Notes: a model not told the origin generated them from the letters alone. 64,000 bases of DNA from Trifolium pratense (GCF_020283565.1 NC_060060.1:2852001-2916000); one strand, 5' to 3'; counted from the first letter of the stretch, positions 44,600-55,436 are shown. Numbers and translations are program-made.

Positions 44600-46816
44600 C
44601 TACAAGCTGCTTGTTCCGGCATCTTCAGTTGTTGTCTTCTTCTTCTTCTTCCTCTTCTTTGTTCCTTCACCCGAGTCTCTTTTCCTCTTCCGTCGCACCA
44701 AATATGCATCTACAGGCTCCAAATCAGTGTAGGCTTTTTCAATAACCACCAAAGCATCGGCCAAATTGAGTTGACCATCGAGCGCTTTCCTCAAATCCGC
44801 TCGAACCTTCTTAGTCACTTCAGACACGTCGCATTCACCACTCACGTTGTCCTCCTCAAGGTTAGCATGTGTTGGTGGATCCGCTTCAACCGGTGGCAAT
44901 ATCTTCGGATGAGAAACACGGTATAACCATGGAATGTATCCGGGTACGGTATCAAATGCACGCACAACTTTTGGTCCTCGCATCTCCTCTGTCACATAGT
45001 TGGCAGTCAGGTAGGAAGCAAATGCATCAGCAATCGTAAACCGATTCATACCAGCCTTTGCAGATACATCAGGGTGCCTAGGGATAGACTGGACATGTCC
45101 AAATTGTCGGAGGACACGTTCTGGCAAGTGTGGATTGATAATAGCACTTCCACACATAATCCAACCAGTGTACCAACTGATATCTTGAAAGGGTCTGGTT
45201 TGCCGGTGCTCCTCATATGGGCAAAACACCACTTCATCCATGCGCATTGTATCCAATGCGGACCTATGCTGCCCTGGAAATTTTGGTCCTTTTAAAGGCA
45301 AAAATCTTGCCGCATAGGGATTGTCGTGGGTGTATCTCTCATCAACAAAACGTCCACCAAAAGTTTTGAAATGCGCCATAATCCAGGCCTATTGAAAACA
45401 CATGATATGGGTAAGCAAAATATTTAATTATAACAACCGACATTCAGTTAAAAGGCAAAACGCATTTTGAGTTTGTATGTATACCTGAAATAGACAGTTA
45501 TAACCACCATGATTTCCACATCTCGGGCGGCTTGCAGCATCCAAGTAGTTGTACAGATATGCCAGCCCAGAAGCACCCCAATTCCACGTGTTAACTAAAC
45601 TGAGGTCTCGCAAGTAGGTAAGAAAAATGACGTCCACGTACTGCATACTTTTGTTGGTGAAAATGGTTGCACCGATCAAGTAGAGCAAATAGCATCTAAT
45701 GGTGCATTCCCTGAGGAATTCCACATCTTCAGCAGGCTTCTTTAACCTTTCAGCTTTCAAGGCATCCTTCAAATTATCGAGATACAAATCCTTCAACGCC
45801 TTAAACCCTATATGTGCTCCTTTCATTTTTTGAAACTCTTTCTTGCACTTACTAATAGGGAAGTTCAGATACTCTACGCACATCTCTTCACCATCTTCCT
45901 TTGTACATGACGTTCCGTTGTGGTCGAGCATTTTTCCGGTAATCGGAATATGAAGCAATGAGGACACGTCGTCCAAGGTTATAGTCATCTCACCAATAGG
46001 AAGATGGAAAGTTCCGGTCTCAGGATGCCATCGCTCTGCAAATGCCGTCAACAGACCCCAATCGGTGTGATTGTAATTTGTCCGCCGCAGAGTTTCGAGT
46101 CCGGACGCATTAACGACATTCCAAAACCACGAGTACTCTTTCGGACATATCTTGAAATTGTTGATTTTTTTCCCGTTGTTCATTACCCTCAAATACCGGG
46201 ATTGGAGCTGCAAAACATTACACTTCATTACACTTCATAACAATCGACATCGAAAATAAATAGTGTTATATGAATCGTAACTTACCTCTCCTTTCCACAA
46301 CGGTACAGCAACATGTTTTCCAAATCCCGGCAACAAAGACAAGTCAGACGGACCACCATCATAACATGTAACTGGTGGTGGTTTAACTCGTGGTGGGTTC
46401 CTTCCTTGTGTTACTCGTGTAACCTTTTTCCGTGGTTTTTTAGGTTCTGGTGGTGGTTGTTCAGCCTCCTCTTCCTCCTCCATTTCCTCTTCCGCTTCCT
46501 CATCAACTTCTTCTTCCCCATCATCATCCCCCTCTTCATCCGCTTCCTCATCCGCTTCCTCCGCTTCCTCATCCACTCCTTCCTCCCCTTCCTCCCCTTC
46601 CTCTTCCCCTTCTTCAGAAATATTTTCTTCCACGTCTTCATTCTCCTCTTGCGATTCTGCATCCTCCGGTCGAGGCTCATCCATCGTGGTTGAAACTGCT
46701 TTCCCTTTAGCTCGACTTGGAATTTTATCTACATTGACCGCAGCCTGTCTACGTGCAGAGCTATGTGCTTTGCTTGCACCGCCACGTCTTGTTCGGCCAA
46801 CTTTGTCGTCCGTCAT
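44600..46816 (-). CDS. Plant mobile domain (PMD) protein 1
   Basis: Exons 46816-46286, 46207-45485, 45388-44600, all phase-0 introns, 2043 nt, 680 residues. The ATG at 46816 (MTDDKVGRTRRGG) is chosen because the frame upstream runs into non-coding leader. N-terminus: a basic RRGGASKAHSSARRQ segment, then a Glu-rich acidic tract (about 50-110) and a Pro/Lys stretch. Exons 2-3 carry the PMD (aminotransferase-like, PF10536) hallmarks: WFWNVVNASGLETL, LLTAFAERWHPETGTFHLP, GEMTITLDDVSSLLHIPI, WNWGASGLAYLY, LPERVLRQFGHVQSIPR. The C-terminus is Lys-rich (KKRKKKKKTTT), a probable nuclear signal. PMD proteins occur in plant transposons and in host MAIN/MAIL genes that silence transposons. Function inside the element is unknown. 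Confidence 0.88.
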
Positions 46817-47312
46817 GATTCCTACAAGAAAACAGTCACCATAAGTATCTACGAAATCAATATTCATCGGTTACTCATTCAAACAATTTTTATACATAAA
46901 TCAATACTCATACAAGCATTTTGTCAAACACTTGGTGCACATAAACAAGAATACAAATCCAATTCATATGCCCTAAAATAAATTACCCTATACAAGTCCA
47001 ATCATATACCCTAAATTAAAATACAACCCCAAATTTAGTGGAATCAAAACAATAATCACGAGCATTAACAAATCAAAATAAAAAAATTAAAAAAAAAGCA
47101 AGAAAATGAGAGTTGAGTTTGAAAACTTACTTGTAGAGATGAGCTTGGTGATTATCAGGGAGAAATTGAATGTTTAGAAGAGAGAAATTGTCGTTCTACT
47201 GGTGAAACCTTAAATTTGCGATTGAAACCTCCAAAATCGCCCTAGCCTCTGTTGCAAACCGTTTTGGCGGAAATGGTGAACGTTTAAAGTTTTTCCTAAT
47301 ATATTAGTTAAT

Positions 47313-47692
47313 TTCGGTACATGCGAACCGAACTATAGCGTTTTCGGCGTTTGTGTACCGAATATCACCCAGATTTCGGTAATTAGCCCCCGGAATTTTC
47401 ATTGGTTCACTGGACAGGACGTATTCGGCATAAATATACCGAAAGTGATTTCGGTTACCAGGTACCGAAATTTACCCAGATATCGGTACGTGGATACCGA
47501 AATTTTGTTTCGTTCACTGGAATATGATCTATTCGGCAGAAATTTACCGAAATGTATATTCGGTTATCAGGTACCGAAAGTTACCCATATATCGGTGCCT
47601 GGATACCGAAATTTTCTTTGGTTCACTGGAATTAGGTCGTTTCGGCATATATCTACCGAAATGTACCCAGATTTCGGTAACTGGATACCGAA
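47313..47692. repeat. Palindrome cluster D (11 units, ~108-bp higher-order repeat)
   Basis: Units start at 47313, 47343, 47375, 47424, 47450, 47482, 47532, 47559, 47591, 47641 and 47673. The spacing pattern 26-27, 32, 49-50 repeats, so the array is a three-palindrome cassette with a period of 107-109 bp (47424/47532/47641; 47375/47482/47591). Each cassette carries GGTTCACTGGA before a TTCGGC-headed unit and ACCCAGAT or ACCCATAT before the third. It lies between PMD gene 1 (its upstream side) and the 3' end of PMD gene 2. Confidence 0.92.
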
Positions 47693-47933
47693 ATGAATTG
47701 CATAATTTTCTTTTTTTTTTTTTTTTGGGTCTTGCACGTTTATGTAACATCATAAACTATCATAACATAGCTGAGTATTAAACACATCACGTTAACGGAA
47801 ATTTAAAAAAGGTAACGGGTAATTAAACGTAGTCAAATACACCAAATTGTTTGAATCAGACTACATCCAAATTCGACAAATTCAAATAATAAAATTACAT
47901 TAAACAACAACTGAGTTACAATATTAGCTAAGC

Positions 47934-50084
47934 CTACTCTCGAGTGTTGTACCGTCTCCCTCTACCCCGCTTAAGTCGCCGACACGTCAAAACAGGGTTA
48001 AGCAAATTCAAAATCCTCCGCAAAGTACCATGAACAGGAGTTCCTTCCACCGCCTCACCTTCGCGAAGTGACCTCTCCACCTCATCCCTAACACCACGGC
48101 ATACCTGAAGCATGTTAGGGTCATTCCTTGCTTCCGCGGCCTCTATCAACACCTCTAAGTTAGGTGGCCTTGGTGGTGACACCGGAGCTTGTACGGGTCG
48201 CATAACTGGATGCGACACTTTGTAAAACCATGTCATGTATCCAGGTTCATGGTCCCATGCGCTAACCACAGCCTGACCCCTCATCTCTTCAGCAATCATC
48301 CTCAAATCCAACTCCTCCATAAAAACACGATCAATCTCACATAGGCTCATCCCCGGAGTCGCAGACAAATCCGGTTTTCTAGGAATGCCTTGGACATGTT
48401 TAAATTGTCTAAGCACGCGTTCAGGCAAATGCTTTGCTTTCAAATTACCACATCTCAACCATCCAGAAAACCAGCATGAATTTATCAAAGGGCGGACGTG
48501 TCGGTGATCATCATATGGACTGAATACGCAGTCATACGTCTGAATATTATCCAAACTGTTTCTATAGCTACTTGGTTCCCTATGTCCAGCTCCGGGAACA
48601 AACTTTGCATTTCGAGGCATGCCCTCAGAATAGATAGGATCCTGCGCCCACACGCTAAGTCCCGGAAAATGAGAAATTATCCAGCCCTGAAAGCATGACA
48701 AACAAGTTTCATTATATTGACGGACGTTACGTATCATACATGTTGAATAATTTTCGTAAGCGCACGTTTATGTTACCTGAAGCAAAGACATGTACCCAGC
48801 CATCTGATTCACTGTCACCAAACACGCATCATCCAGATAATGTTGCAAATGAACCAGAGCAGCAGCACCCCAATTCCATTCACGGACAGCCGACAAATCC
48901 TGAAAATACTGCAGGTATACTACGTCCACGTAGTAACTGCTTTTGTTGCTAAATATGGTACAACAGACCAAAAATAGCAAGAAAGCCCGTATGGACCTGT
49001 CCCTATACAGCTTAATCTCATGCGCCGACTTACCTTCAGCAACAGCTTTATCAGCTAATCCGTGGTTAACACTATAGATATCCTCCACGTCAGAATGCTT
49101 CAGATGGAGCCCGTTCATTTTGGCAAAATGACCCATAACAACATTCCGATCAACTCCTAGAAATGAATTAACCATGTCAGCCGCTTCATCCCTTGACATT
49201 TTGCCATGGTTCAGAAACTTTCCCTCGATCGGAATATGCAACAGACACTGGACATCGTCCAATGTGATGGCCAGCTCACCCAATGGAATGTGGAATGAAC
49301 TCGTCTCCGTATGCCATCTTTCAACAAATGCCCAGAGGAGCCCGTAGTCAAGCACGCTAAAATTAGTCCGGGTAAGCGGCTCCAAACCCGATGCTTCAAC
49401 CACATCCCAAAACCATCTGTCCGTGCGGCGCGACGGTTTTTGTATATTAATAACTTTTTTTCCGCTGGCGATGCAACGTAAATTTACCGCTAAAATCTGA
49501 AAAATTCAAATAACACAAAAAATTATCGAGCTAACGTAATCACAACATTTTTAATAAAATAATCGTCGTATTTTAAATTGGTTTACCTCTTTGTCATTTG
49601 GGTCTGCATACCATATCGGAATAGCCATATGCTTATCGTACTCCGTTAACAAGGACAAATCCGTCGGTCCTCCTCCAAAACCTACTTCATCATCATTACG
49701 TGAACACTTTGGTGGTTTTCGGCGTACTGGTTTGCGCCGTTGTTGTCGAGGTGGTTGTTGCGGTGGGTCTTGCGGTTCATCTTGCGGTGAGTGTTGCGGT
49801 GAGACTTGTGGTGAGACTTGTGGTGATCCAAGATCATCATAATCAAAACACGCATTTAAAAATTGGTCGGCATCAAATTCATCTTGCACCACCAATGATT
49901 GTCCTAGACGTGTCCGTCCACGTGTATGCGACCCACCCGCCTCGGCATCATGTGTACCTTGCCCCGGAGTTGGTCCTTTGCGACGACCTCGTTTGGACGG
50001 ATGATTTGCAGCAAGCTCTCTACGAGCGGAAGCATGTGCATTGATTGCCTTTCCATGCCTACCCCTAGGTAGATTTTCTTCCAT
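47934..50084 (-). CDS. Plant mobile domain (PMD) protein 2
   Basis: Exons 50084-49587, 49496-48777, 48686-47934, phase-0 introns, 1971 nt, 656 residues. Intron positions and exon sizes parallel PMD gene 1, so the pair arose by duplication. The N-terminus shares the basic start (GRHGKAINAHASARRE), then diverges: instead of the Glu tract it has a Pro/Gln run (SPQVSPQVSPQHSPQDEP) and KPVRRKPPK. PMD hallmarks: WFWDVVEASGLEPL, LLWAFVERWHTETSSFHIP, GELAITLDDVQCLLHIPI, EWNWGAAALVHLQHYLDD, LPERVLRQFKHVQGIPRKP. It ends in a basic CRRLKRGRGRRYN tail. The frame is intact with no stops, which suggests recent constraint or recent insertion. Function unknown. Confidence 0.88.
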
Positions 50085-50599
50085 ATCTATACATAGATAA
50101 ATAAATTCACAGTCAATACAATACTTATAATTCAATCGAACACATGATTCTTGCAACAATGGAAACATAATTCAAATGGAAACATGCATTCATATTCACT
50201 CGTACATTTTGACAAACACTTAGAGTACACTATAACTCAATTAGCTTCATATTCACATTTAACTCAATTAGCAACATTCATTCATGCTAGTATGTAACCA
50301 ATCTAACAACTAACCAATAATCAACGATTCAAACAACATAATCAACAATTTAACTCAATAATCAGATATTGAAATTTTGGAATTTTTATACGGAAGAACA
50401 AAAAATGAATTTGAAATGTCATGGTCATGAGGAATGCATAGAATGACAAATAAAGGAAAGAAACTTACTTGATGAAATGTGATTTGAAGTTGGATGTTGA
50501 AGTTGGCCGCAAATGTGTAGAAGAAAGGAAGAGAGGAGTTTTGTGGTTTGTTTTTCAAAATAAAACGAACTTACTGAAATTGTTCATATGTAAGACAAC

Positions 50600-50755
50600 T
50601 TCGGTTAATATTAACCGAATCAACCCTTCGGTTAATATCCACCGAAGCAACCCTACATTCGGTTCGTGGATACCGAACGATGCCAACACCACGTTCGGTT
50701 CGCAGTTACCGAAATGTTTCAAGATGTCAAAAGACTTCGGTTTTTATAAACCGCA
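50600..50755. repeat. Palindrome cluster E (5 units)
   Basis: Five palindromes between the PMD gene 2 leader and the right TIR. The outermost (TTCGGTTTTTATAAACCGCA, 50736-50755) mirrors the outermost unit of cluster A, so the element is symmetrical beyond its TIRs. Confidence 0.88.
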
Positions 50756-50780
50756 GTACCCCCCAAGGGTAAAAACGGAA

Positions 50781-50827
50781 ATTCAGGGGGTATAAAAGAA
50801 ATGAGGGGGGTCGGGAGAGAAAACTTC
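50781..50827 (-). repeat. Right terminal inverted repeat of the composite MULE
   Basis: Pairs with 38724-38770 and is followed directly by the CTAGATGAA target copy. Confidence 0.9.
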
Positions 50828-50836
50828 CTAGATGAA

Positions 50837-51738
50837 TCCAGATCGTGGGAAGCTTCCAACAAAACAACGCACAAAGATGAACAACCTAAGTAGGCACAAA
50901 AATCACCACTTATGTTCTACGCTTAGCAGTGTGATGGATTTTTATATCGAAGCCACCAAACAATAATCTCGGAACTCCTTGCCGGTCCAAAAACAAGCCA
51001 ATAATATTGAATCAAATCATGAGATCATGTTTGCCCCTCTTGGAATCTCTGTATATCATCGACTGATTGCAAATTTTGAAACGTTATATCACTGACCGAT
51101 TGCAGCTCTATGATGAATGTGACTGCACTGATCAACAGTTCGTTTGGTGAAATACACCAATCAACCATTTCTGTCGATAAACAGAATTCTGTACGTGACC
51201 ATGTATGGTCCAGAGCAACAAGCAGAACCGTCAGCGTCTACTAGAAACAACCCCAAAAGGGGTGTAAGGATGGTGGGATCGCGACTCCAAAAGAATCCAT
51301 CGCACCATCGCGAGACTATGGTTACATTGTGACAGGAGAGTTTGGAATTAAATTTTTTTACAAGAGAAACAAAAACTCGGGGTAATGCAAACATAACTAA
51401 GTGTCCAAACTGGTGAAATTATCAACTGTCAATACAAAACAAGTTCAAGAACTAACAACTCTCTGCAATAACAACAAACATATGACTCTTTCGAGCCAAA
51501 TAAGTTCAATGTCAAACTCGAGAATTACGAAGATAGTGAAAACAGTTTGAAATCAATGATGATATACATATAAGTAGTGCTTAAATATATAAGATGTTTG
51601 TGGATCAACTTGCACTGTTTTTATTTTAAGTGGCAAGGGCAACCGACTTTAAAAACTTTTCTATAAAGGTATTTTTGTACTAGTGACAGCCCAATAAGTA
51701 ATAATATAAAAAAATAATATTGAATTTCCTCCTATCGT
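50837..51738. other. Right flank of the composite MULE; no gene seen
   Basis: No recognisable coding region. Short open frames near 51144-51394 lack domain features. The 3' end of this stretch leads into the BAHD promoter. Confidence 0.45.
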
Positions 51739-51751
51739 GTATATATATAAT
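51739..51751 (+). promoter_or_regulatory. TATA-like box of the BAHD gene
   Basis: TATATATATAA lies about 55 bases upstream of the ATG at 51801. The region from here to the ATG is closely repeated before the second BAHD copy (CTTGGACATTGGTTTCTTTG), so the promoter was duplicated with the gene. Confidence 0.6.
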
Positions 51752-51800
51752 TGCTTGGACATTGGTTTCTTTGCTATAAACCTTTCTTTCTTGTTCAACC

Positions 51801-53192
51801 ATGGCACAACAAGAAGAACAATTCAATGTTGTTGAAGTTTGCAATGTTGAACCATTTCATGAACCAACAAAACCTTCTCAGTCACCAACCTCACTTCCAC
51901 TAACTTTCTTTGATCTTCTATGGCTAAGATTTCCACCAGTTGAACGTCTCTTCTTCTATGAATTCACAAACTCAACCAATTTTTTTTATGAAACTTTTCT
52001 TCCAAATCTCAAACACTCACTTTCACTCACACTTCAACACTTTCTCCCTTTCGCCGGAAACATAGTTTGGCCTATTGGTTCATCGAAACCAATCATAAAC
52101 TATGTTCCCGGTGATTTTGTTTCCTTCACGGTTGTTGAATCAAACTCAAGTTTCAAAGATCTTTCTTCTAATCATTGTGAAGCTTCAAAAAGACATCATT
52201 TGATACCCCTTTTGAAAACTTCACATGAAAAAGCTTCTTTGGTTTCGTTTCAAGTCACTTTGTTTCCAAACAATGGTTTTTGCATTGGAATAACAACACA
52301 TCATGCTGGTTTTGATGGAAAATCTTCAACAAATTTCATGAAATCATGGTCCTATATTACATCTTCTATTTCTAACCTTGATTCATCTTTTTTATCTTTA
52401 CCTGAAAATCTAACACCTTTTTTTGATAGATCATTGATACAAGATCATAATAATGGAATTGGAATCAGTGAAGCATATGTTATTGATATTATGAAACAAG
52501 GTGGACCAAACAATAAAAGTGTCAAGGTTATAGATTTTCCTAGTACATTGAAAAATGATGCAATTAAAAGCTTCTTTGAATTAACACCTTCAAATATTCA
52601 AAAGCTTAAGCAACATGCAAAAAATGAGATGAAGATGAATGTTACTAATTTGTCAACATTTTCAGTTACATGTGCTTATGTGTTATCATGTTTAGCAAAA
52701 GCAGAAAAACCAAAGGATGAAAAAGTGATTTTAATATTTGCTGTTGATTGTAGAACAAGATTGGACCCTCCAATTTCTTCTATGTATATTGGAAATTGTA
52801 TTGCAGGACAAAAGGTTAAGCTTGAGCCAAAGAAATTAGTTGAAAAAGATGGATTTTTAAGTGCTTTAGAAGGGATGAGTGAAGGTTTGAATAAGGTGAA
52901 AAATGATGGAGTGTTGAATGGAGCTGAAAACTGGTTAAGTCATATGGTAAATGCTAATGAGAGTATTAAAATATATTCTATTGCTGGATCACCAAGGTTT
53001 GAAGTTTATAGTATTGATTTTGGATTTGGAAAGCCTAAAAAAGTGGATACTACTTCAACTGATAAAACAGGAGCATTTTCTATTAGTGAAACTAGGAATA
53101 ATGATGGTGGAGTTGAGATTGGTTTGGCTTTAAACAAGCAAGAGATGGAAACTTTTTCTACCCTTTTTGTTCAAGGACTTGAATGCATTTAA
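51801..53192 (+). CDS. BAHD acyltransferase, (iso)flavonoid glucoside malonyltransferase type
   Basis: Single exon, 463 residues, the normal BAHD length. BAHD enzymes move acyl groups from CoA thioesters to hydroxyls or amines in the cytosol. The catalytic HxxxD is HHAGFDG (H168, D172). The structural DFGWG motif reads DFGFG (406-410, VYSIDFGFGKPKKV), the YxxDFGxGxPxK context of the clade that malonylates anthocyanin and isoflavone glucosides. The N-terminal LPLTFFDLLWLRFPPVERLFFYEF, HSLSLTLQHFLPFAGNIVWP and MYIGNCIAG segments also match this clade. Substrate cannot be decided from sequence; legume relatives use malonyl-CoA and isoflavone glucosides. A tandem copy lies at 55437. A hAT MITE sits about 450 bases downstream. 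Confidence 0.92.
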   Translation: MAQQEEQFNVVEVCNVEPFHEPTKPSQSPTSLPLTFFDLLWLRFPPVERLFFYEFTNSTNFFYETFLPNLKHSLSLTLQHFLPFAGNIVWPIGSSKPIINYVPGDFVSFTVVESNSSFKDLSSNHCEASKRHHLIPLLKTSHEKASLVSFQVTLFPNNGFCIGITTHHAGFDGKSSTNFMKSWSYITSSISNLDSSFLSLPENLTPFFDRSLIQDHNNGIGISEAYVIDIMKQGGPNNKSVKVIDFPSTLKNDAIKSFFELTPSNIQKLKQHAKNEMKMNVTNLSTFSVTCAYVLSCLAKAEKPKDEKVILIFAVDCRTRLDPPISSMYIGNCIAGQKVKLEPKKLVEKDGFLSALEGMSEGLNKVKNDGVLNGAENWLSHMVNANESIKIYSIAGSPRFEVYSIDFGFGKPKKVDTTSTDKTGAFSISETRNNDGGVEIGLALNKQEMETFSTLFVQGLECI

Positions 53193-53643
53193 AGTTTCAA
53201 ACTTTACTACTAGTTTGAAGAAAACACAATTGTTTGAATATATGTTTCAGGCAATTTGTTTTGGTATGAATAAATGTAATTTTGTTATTGTTGTTATCGA
53301 TTGCTCTGCACTCTTTTTTCCTTGTCAGGCTTTTTCCCACTGGATTTTCTTGACAAGGTTTTTAATGAGGCAGAGACTGAGTTCTCTTGATCTTTTGGCT
53401 TGGTTTTGGTCTAGTCCCCCAAGTGCTATGTAACTTTATCTTTTTTAATATTATTTTGGGAGTTTAAAAAAAAAATTTAAATTTGTATTCAATGTGCAAC
53501 ATCAGCATTATTTTTATTATGATTGCAATAATGCAATCTTCTATAGACTGCATAGCCAGAGTACCCTTTGGAAGATGTATTCAATGTATGTCTGTACTTT
53601 TTTCAATTCATCCTTGCTTTAATTTCTGGCTATCCATCCTTTG
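53193..53643 (+). other. BAHD 3' flank
   Basis: Probable 3' UTR with AATAAA near 53269, then 3' flank; parts match the 3' flank of the second copy (TTGCTTTAATTTCT, TCAAGGTTGTCTTTT). A block at 53310-53440 is absent from copy 2 and is not coding. Confidence 0.6.
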
Positions 53644-54225
53644 CTAGGAAGCACCGACACCTCTATGATTAGGTGTGTCGCGGTGTCCGACACGTGTCGG
53701 TGTCCGACACTCTTATGACACTCGTCCGACACGTGTCGGATAGCTCATATCGGTGTCGGGAAAAATTCAATTTTTCCTTTAGTTTGACACTCCTTTGATC
53801 GGTATCCGACACCTGTAAGACACTCGTATGACACGTGTCGGACAAGTGTCCCAAAAAAAATATTTTTCTTTGCTTATACTCTCCTTAGGCACATATTAGA
53901 CATATCTACAAGAGTTAAAGATGTGTAGAAATAACAATATTGATCAATTAGGAATTGAAGACATTACATTTTGATTACGATATTTTTAGTTTTTTCGATC
54001 GTAGATGGATAAATAAAGGTAAAATACTATCATATCTTGTTTTAAAACTTTTTTAAAAAAATAACTTGCTCAAATTAGATTTACATGTATATATTTTGAT
54101 TCTCAATTTATATGTTTTATAAATATGTAGCGGTGTCGGTGTCCTATATTTTTTACATTAGCGGTGTCGTGGTGTCCGTGTCCGTGTCGTGTCGCGGTGT
54201 CCGTGTCGGAGTCCGTGCTTCATAG
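53644..54225. mobile_element. hAT-type MITE with 8-bp TSD
   Basis: 582 bp bounded by the perfect 8-bp repeat ATCCTTTG (53636-53643, 54226-54233), the size made by hAT transposases. Ends CTAGGAAGCACCGACAC and (reverse complement) CTATGAAGCACGGACTC are inverted. Subterminal regions are packed with GTGTCCGACACGTGTCGG-like palindromes. The equivalent site in the second BAHD copy (CTACCCTTTGTATCAAGG, about 56760-56777) lacks the element. No coding capacity. Confidence 0.85.
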
Positions 54226-54379
54226 ATCCTTTGTACCAAGGTTGTCTTTTAATTCAATAAAATTGTGACTATGTTCAGTGGTGCATATCTAGAAAAGTTT
54301 ATTATACATACTGAGAAACATGAAATACAGAAAAAAATAAAGTCAAACATTGCATGGTCAAAGTGAACCTTGATCTTGG

Positions 54380-54880
54380 CATCAACCTACACTTGCTTCT
54401 AACAACCATTGCCAGTTCCAAAAGATTCACCTTCACCTCTTCAACCGTTATAATGCCTTCTACCCTCTTGAAGATCTTGTCTCCAACTACCATAGAAATT
54501 TTAGGTAGCTCCACAAGTTTCCACCATAACATCTTCGGCCCCAGAGTGTTCCTCTTTGTCCTTCCGAAGAAACGCTTGCCTCCAACTATCCTTGAATTTT
54601 AGGATAGCCCTACAAGCTACACCATAACCTCTTCAGCCCCCAAATTGTTCCTTTTCGTCCTCCTGAAGAACTGCTTACCTCTAACTATCCTTGAATTTTT
54701 AGGATAGCCCTACAAGCTGCACCATACCCTCTTCAACCTCTGGAACGGCTTTCGTACTCTTGAAGAACTCTCATCCAACTACCTTTGGATTTTGAGGTTG
54801 AGGTAGTTTCACAAGCTGCAAAATCGAACTCTCCTTGCATCCCACTACCTCTAGTAGTCCCACAAGTTTCAAAGTTTGTT
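54380..54880. repeat. Tandem array of ~100-bp units
   Basis: About four diverged units, each with a TCCAACTA[T/C]CCTTGAATTTT .. AGCCCTACAAGCTGCACC .. CCTCTTCAGCC .. GAAGAACTG order; the two central units (54603-54800) are the closest. It lies between the two BAHD copies. No gene is recognised in 54880-55370. Confidence 0.75.
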
Positions 54881-55374
54881 TATCGTTGTTCCTAATTGCT
54901 TCCCTGAAGATCTTTGATGCCAAGTTTTGCACTTCTTCAGCCTAATTTGAACATAACACACAAGGTCTCCATAGCCATACTTCTTTGGTGCAACAATATC
55001 ACTCCCTTCCCTATCCATCTCCTACTAGATAGCTAGGAGCTAATGTTGATTGTCTTCTTCTGGTCCCACTAGTAAAAGACTCTACCTCAAACCGAGTTTT
55101 CTCCTCCAAAGACTTAAAACAAGTATATCAAGTTATCAACTATATATGCTTTCCACCTTTTAACCGGCAAAACTTTTCGAACAGGCCATTGATAGTTTCA
55201 AACAATTCCAATTCAATTCCATTACCTAGTAAACCTTGTTTCACTAGTCCAACTAAACCCATGACACTAACAAATTCCAACTCAACTTTTACAGTTTTTA
55301 TTTGAATTGATTTGAATATTAACATCCCTATATATAATAATATTATAAAAAGTAATATTGAATTTCATCCAACC

Positions 55375-55387
55375 CTTATATATAATT
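55375..55387 (+). promoter_or_regulatory. TATA-like box of BAHD copy 2
   Basis: TTATATATAATT, aligned with the TATA-like box of copy 1 and about 55 bases before the ATG at 55437. Confidence 0.5.
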
Positions 55388-55436
55388 GCCTTGGACATTG
55401 GTTTCTTTGCTATAAACCTTTCTTTCTTGTTGAACC

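Larger units (their letters stand above)
38724..50827. mobile_element. 12.1-kb composite Mutator-like element (MULE)
   Basis: Left end GAAGTTTTCTCTCCCGACC and right end (reverse complement of 50809-50827) are identical over 19 bases; the inverted match continues for ~45 bp (ATTTCTTTTATACCCCC). Flanking bases 38715-38723 and 50828-50836 are both CTAGATGAA, a perfect 9-bp target duplication typical of Mutator elements. Order inside: palindrome cluster A; transposase-OTU gene (plus, broken near 39780); cluster B; two small paralogous genes (plus); cluster C; PMD gene 1 (minus); cluster D; PMD gene 2 (minus); cluster E. The intact TSD and near-intact TIR start suggest recent insertion. MULEs carrying PMD or protease genes are known in plants; I do not know of a described element with this exact set. 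Confidence 0.92.

Noticed and set aside
46313..46710. Long plus-strand frames rich in Pro/Leu or Phe/Arg
   Set aside because: They are antisense shadows of the Glu-rich tract of PMD gene 1.
47313..47692. Regularly spaced palindromes resembling a CRISPR-type array
   Set aside because: The host is a plant, spacers are not unique sequences but repeat every ~108 bp, and the units sit inside a DNA transposon with no cas-like gene.
38724..50827. LTR retrotransposon
   Set aside because: The ends are inverted rather than direct repeats, the TSD is 9 bp, and no reverse transcriptase, integrase or gag was found.
53644..54225. Dense GTGTCCGACACGTGTCGG palindromes as a hormone-responsive promoter
   Set aside because: They lie inside a defined hAT MITE with TSD and are best explained as its subterminal repeats.
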